This document shows positions 53,941 to 64,000 of a stretch of 64,000 bases of DNA, piece after piece. The first letter of the stretch is position 1; each line of letters starts with the position of its first letter. The translations under genes were made by a program, and so were the position numbers. The stretch lies in NCBI RefSeq assembly GCF_036785885.1, contig NC_092326.1, positions 43,849,072 to 43,913,071 of the forward strand, in the 5' to 3' direction. Source of the DNA: Coffea arabica (taxonomy: Eukaryota > Streptophyta > Magnoliopsida > Gentianales > Rubiaceae). The notes beneath the pieces are model-generated. The model was not told where the DNA came from. It saw only the letters and a program-made list of their open reading frames with translations, and did no database searches.

Positions 53941-55274
53941 AATGAGGATTCCCCCAATAACTCTAATTGAATAACACTAGTTGCTACTAGTAGTTTATGT
54001 TTCAACTCATTTTTAAAAAAAAATATGGGGAGAAGAGACTTAATTAATTGGATGAAAACAGCTTAGTTAAATCTTGGAATGAATTAATGGCCCATTCAAT
54101 TGTAGGTAATGCTGCTCTCCTTGGAATGGCTTCAAAAAATAAAAAATGCTAATCTTTCTATTTTTTGTTTTAGGATTTTTCTAGCGGGTGTTCACTCGTT
54201 AACACGCCTACATTTCACGCAACCTACTATGTATATGCACATATTAACAATTACTACTTTCTCTTGCATTTATACACTTTTTCTAATTAATCCCCATGCA
54301 TTTATATATTTTTTAAATTAATTTTATATTTTTAAAAATCTAACACCTAAAATACATCATGGCACCCGTTAGATAGATCTTTTTTTCATATAGTGTAAGT
54401 GGAGGAGTTCGAATTACTCTTCCTTCTCCCGATCCACCCAACCCATCCTCCCCAACTTAAAAAAAAAAAAGCTAACTTTTAAGTAACTTGTAGACAATTT
54501 TACTTGCACCTTGTATGTAATGGATTATTTTTCTCATTTGCATGTCCACTAACTCACCAATGCAAGTGATTCAGTAGCTAAGCATTTATTGTGATTAATT
54601 TGGAGGAATGTCATTCTATTGGAAGAGGATTAAACAAAAATGATCAACATAGCGCATAATTGTTAAACTCGATCCGATCCAACGGTTGAACTGGTCATGG
54701 AATTGAGCCAATTTAGCAATTGGATCGGAATTGCAAATGACTCGATTTAAACCACCATTTGACCTGAACCGCCAAACTTGTGACCCGCTACACTTAGTGA
54801 TTTTTTATTAATTTGGTGAGTTTTGAAAATTTTTTTGAAATTACTTTTTTACCCAATTTCATAATTTGACTAGCCATACCAACATAAGTATTGTCCTCAG
54901 ATGAGAAAATTTGAAAAGAGATTCGAGACTTAGGGTTTCTTTCTTTCTTTGACACTTAAATTTATCATTTATGTTTGTATATAATATCAATATGAATTCA
55001 TGAACTAAAAGACACGTATGGGTATGACTTGTGTGTGAACTATGAAATATGATCAGCTTATGACCTGTACTGTGCACATAAAATATTAACCCGGGAGAGC
55101 CCAGACTAAACAAGCTTTCCACTGATGCAGCCCTGAACGCATTCTCTATGATACAATTGAAATGACAAAGAAATAACTACAGCTTTCTATTCCGATTTTA
55201 CAGATTGAATAAAAAAAAAAAAAAAGACGAGATCAAATCAATGAGGCCATGCCTTTGCAGATATGGTTTTATTT
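53939..55274. other. Intergenic region between the glycine-rich protein and BSK1 genes
   Basis: No gene is recognised. A segment at about 54660-54800 (TCGATCCGATCCAACGGTTG and similar words) looks like a dispersed repeat. The BSK1 3' UTR occupies the right side. Confidence 0.4.
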
Positions 55275-60579
<5,305 letters not shown>

Positions 60580-62877
60580 GACGATATTACTCTGTATGTT
60601 ATGTTATTAAGAAGAAGAAGCAGAAGAAGTAGGCGGTCAGGTCAGTCTGGTCTGGTTGGTTTCTCGCAGCAGTGTATCCGTCTGGACCCAAAAAAAAAGA
60701 CTCTGTCTTTCCTTCTTTTACTGTTTATTTCTTTCTTTTTTGTTCTCTAGATTGAATGAGCAGGCAATACTTGGAGGAAGCCAGCAGGAGGAGGAGGAAG
60801 AAGAAAAGCGAAATGAGCAGTGAAAACGAAACCCAACACACGGACAGGGACACGGGCGCCTGTTTGGAGCTCACTTGCGATTTTCACCATAATTGATGAT
60901 GGGATGGATGATAACAGTAGTAACTGCGCTACAACACTTTACCATGAAATCCAAGGGAGCAAAAGCTTTTTATACCGCACCACTGCACACACCACACAGC
61001 ACCACCGTGACTGTGACAGAAGACAAAATAATAAAAGAAAGCTTTATTACAGAGCCAGCCAGCTTCTTTCCCTTTTGATCCTGTATTTTCCGGGCTTATT
61101 TTTTATAAAGAAGCAGATAAAAAGAGAATAGTGCACCACTACTAGTGTTGATTCTTAATCACGGTTGAGAATTTAAGAGCAAGCAGCAGATTTGGGGATG
61201 TGGATGTGAATCTGGGCGATAATTGAAGAATGAATGATTTAATTATTACTAGTCTGAATATGATAGCAATATGGCTTTAAATAAAGAGCAGCGGCATGCA
61301 TCCGCCTGAATTTTTTGTGAACATTAGGGGAAAGGAGAGGACCTCAAGAGATTTCAGGATAATTTTAGAGGAGACTTAAACCACACTGTCGTATCAGACG
61401 AATGCACTGCGTACTTGTCTGAATTTTTTGAGCAAAACCACTTTAACGTGATAAATCACCTCACTAAACTTTAATTCATTGGTGGTAGCCACCAATCCAA
61501 AGCGGGTGATTGGGAAGCGGTACTCGTTAGTAGTGGCTCATTTTAACGTCCGCCGAGCTCCAAGAAAAGGCATCTATCTAATCTAAATTCTAATCTAATC
61601 TGGTGTTATCCCTTTGGATGACACAGCAGTCTCTTATCAGGGAGGAGAAGGTTCTTTTTTTTTTTTTTGGCTTTCTTGCTAATTTATCAAACTGCCACAT
61701 GGCAGAATTACAGGGAGGGTTACTGAAACAAAGAATCTAAGCAAAACAAAAGTAGTGTTTTGATGGCCTGATGAGGAGGGAATGGACCCTTATTTTCCTT
61801 TTTTGGCTGCGAAAATATGTGGATCTGTGCAAGAAAATAAAATCAGGCAGTTGACTAATGGCTGGAATTATTTGGTACCCCATGCAATTTATTATTATTT
61901 ATATACAGAGAGAGAGAGAGAGGTAGGTATCATCCATCAGGAGGGTATTCCTTTGGTATTATTCCATGTTTGGGTTGTTAGCGTAGAGATTAAAGAGTCC
62001 CAAATCAGAGGGAATACAACACTTTGTTGTAGTAGTAAGTACATATTTTAATTCAAGCATGGAAAGGGTTGCAGCACAAGAATTTTGCTTGATAGAAGAA
62101 TAGCTTTTGACTCTCTGACGACTGTATGTTGTCAGATCTGTAGGACTGGTGCTTAAAATATATACTACTCGTGGGAATTGATTGGAGGCAGAGAGCATGT
62201 GGCCATATGCACAGATTCTGTAAATAAAGTACTTAGTAGCTGTTGTATTGGCTTTACTCCGTTAATACCCCCCTCTCATCACTCGTATATTATTAATCCT
62301 TCGTCGTCGTCATACATATGATTGCAAACGAATCGAATCGAGCTCGAGCCGATTCGAGCACTTGTTTTTTTTTTTTTACTGCTGCTGGTACTATGTGCTG
62401 CTAGTTACTACGACTTACTTAGAAAACCAATATAATGATGCAAAGAATAGTGTAGAAATTAATACTGTGTGGTTGAAGAGTAAATAAAGTACTAGCTGGG
62501 CCTCCTTAGACCCGCCCCTTCTCCTTAGTGTAGGATAGATTAAGTTTATCGTTTCGATAAAAAAAAAATAGTTTACTGTTAGCTTAGAGTAAATTTATCG
62601 TCCCCTTAGTGTAGAGTTTTTTCTTTTTTTTTTGTGCAGGTTTTAGAATAAAATACTACAAAGAAAAGAAAAAGGAAATGGTGAGCAACTGCAAGGCTGA
62701 GCACGTACTAACTTGGATTTTTTTGGGGGGTGGCTAAGCTGCTTGGGTCTCAGAGTCTAGAGACTAGATTCATTGTATTATTGTACTGTTGTTGTTTTGA
62801 GAGTTGGCAAGCAATAATGATAAGAGCTGTAAGGATTTTTTTGTGTCCCTCCGATGGATCTCAAAATACTGAGGCCT

Positions 62878-63155
62878 TGTTACGATTGTATTTGTCTGTA
62901 TTTTTATAGAAAAATTACTGTAACGATTTGATATATGTGAGATAAAAAATTAATTAAAAAATATGTTCATAAAAAATGTAACAATTTTTCACGAAAATGT
63001 ATTTATCTATATTTTCCATATGTGAGATAAAAAATTAATTAAAAAATATGTTCATAAAAAATGTAATAATTTTTTACGAAAATGTATTTACCTACATTTT
63101 CCAGTCTTGAAAAACGTAGGTAAAAAGACGAAAAATTACTGTCCAAACAAGGAGA
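62878..63155. repeat. GTTTGG-family MITE copy with internal ~86-bp duplication
   Basis: TGTGAGATAAAAAATTAATT, AAAAAATATGTTCATAAAAA and ACGAAAATGTATTT occur twice in tandem, starting near 62933 and 63018. The outer ends CTTGTTACGATTG and CTGTCCAAACAAGG match the family. Confidence 0.65.
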
Positions 63156-63783
63156 TTCTTTTTTACCAAAAAAAAAACAAAAAACAAGGAGATTCGACTC
63201 ATTTTTCTGTCCAAATGCCAGCCTGCGAACTCACTACTTACGATGGACGTCTCCACATTATTAAATAAATAAATAGAAGAAGAAGTTAATAATAAGGGAT
63301 TAAAATTCCAAATATGCGTTTTTATTCAATGGCAGCAGACAACTATCTATAATATAATTACTGAACTTTTCCCTGATGACCACCAAAAAGAGATTAAATC
63401 CCTTTTTAGATTTTAGATTAGGGATTTGAATCCCACCAACAATGAAAAAAAATATTCAAAGAAGGTGTCAGAATATACCTTTGAAAAAATATTTTGTCAT
63501 TTTTTTCCTTCTCATTTTAATTATATCATATTAACCCTTTGCATTTTGGCTTCAGTCTCTTCTTAATTTTGTTTATTTTATTATTTTTTTATGTAAGTGA
63601 AAAATCTCGAATCCAAACATCCTTTTTATGCTCCTTCTCCCCGTGCCATCCAATTCCTCCGTACCCCCATCCCCCCATCCCCCAATCTTTTCTTAGTTAT
63701 GTTGTTCATTTGCATTGAAATACTTTCTACTTTTTCTCTTTAAGAGATTCTACTTTATATTTATGAATTATTAATGTTCAAAA

Positions 63784-63884
63784 GATAAAAATCCTTAAAT
63801 GGAACAATTACCTCGTTTCTTAGTTCTTATGCAGATAAAAATCCATAAATGGAACTATGACCTCGTTTCTTAATTCTTATGCAA
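63784..63884. repeat. Two-copy 50-bp tandem repeat
   Basis: ATAAAAATCC-TAAATGGAAC followed by CCTCGTTTCTTA-TTCTTATGCA occurs twice in direct succession with a few differences. Confidence 0.85.
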
Positions 63885-64000
63885 TGTGTTAAAATAATTT
63901 TCTTCTTTTTTCAACCTAGACCATTCAGCCTCATTTCTTTTCACCTTCATCTTTTTCTATTTTTTGGAAAGTTCAAAGCCTTTAGCTAAAAATGATTTAC

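Larger units (their letters stand above)
60580..64000. other. BSK1 upstream region and terminal intergenic DNA
   Basis: AAG/GAG-rich leader sequence lies at about 60608-60640 and 60780-60815. Beyond that I see no gene. A degenerate hAT-like end lies at about 62320-62365. A GTTTGG-family copy with an internal duplication lies at 62878-63155, and a 50-bp tandem repeat at 63784-63884. Confidence 0.4.

Overview
The window looks like nuclear DNA of a flowering plant, most likely a eudicot. Genes are intron-rich with GT-AG junctions, intergenic DNA is very AT-rich, and the families are plant ones: expansin-like, NAC, LOG, BSK, plant Helitron, MULE and hAT elements. Recurrent short repeats ending in GTTTGGATTG suggest an asterid, perhaps Rubiaceae, but that is only an impression.

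Six genes appear intact. Five are multi-exon: an organellar alanyl-tRNA synthetase (+, 1549-8756, 13 exons), an expansin-like A protein (+, 12462-14683, 5 exons), a LOG cytokinin-activating enzyme (+, 38857-40662, 7 exons), a NAC transcription factor (+, 47804-49183, 3 exons) and a BSK1-type receptor-like cytoplasmic pseudokinase (-, 60579-55275, 9 exons). The sixth is a single-exon secreted glycine-rich protein (-, 53606-53154). Each joined reading frame closes without a stop. The genes are unrelated single loci with no operon-like logic. LOG (cytokinin), BSK1 (brassinosteroid and immune signalling) and the expansin-like and glycine-rich proteins (wall) share only a growth and hormone flavour.

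The middle of the window (about 15-34 kb) is mobile-element territory. From 15051 to about 25.4 kb lies a decayed Helitron on the minus strand. It has a Rep (HUH) pseudogene and an RPA-like C-terminal fragment, no visible helicase domain, and the last two exons of a rhomboid protease gene in the place where the helicase should be. A Stowaway-type MITE sits inside it. From 26659 to 29945 is a Mutator-like (Pack-MULE) element. It carries the promoter, leader and first exon of a HANABA TARANU-type GATA factor, fused in frame to an unknown segment (208-codon open frame). A second terminal-inverted-repeat element (27975-29891), packed with GC-rich hairpins, is inserted in its right terminal repeat. 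Both elements have near-perfect 9-bp target duplications.

Other elements with readable ends are four hAT-like elements with 8-bp duplications (9308-9585, 10566-10945, 43982-44422, 51298-52506), two more MULE-type elements (33068-33463, 49874-51278), a LINE RNase H relic in a BSK1 intron, and a dispersed family of GTTTGG-ended MITEs. The rest of the intergenic DNA holds microsatellites and sequence in which no gene was recognised.
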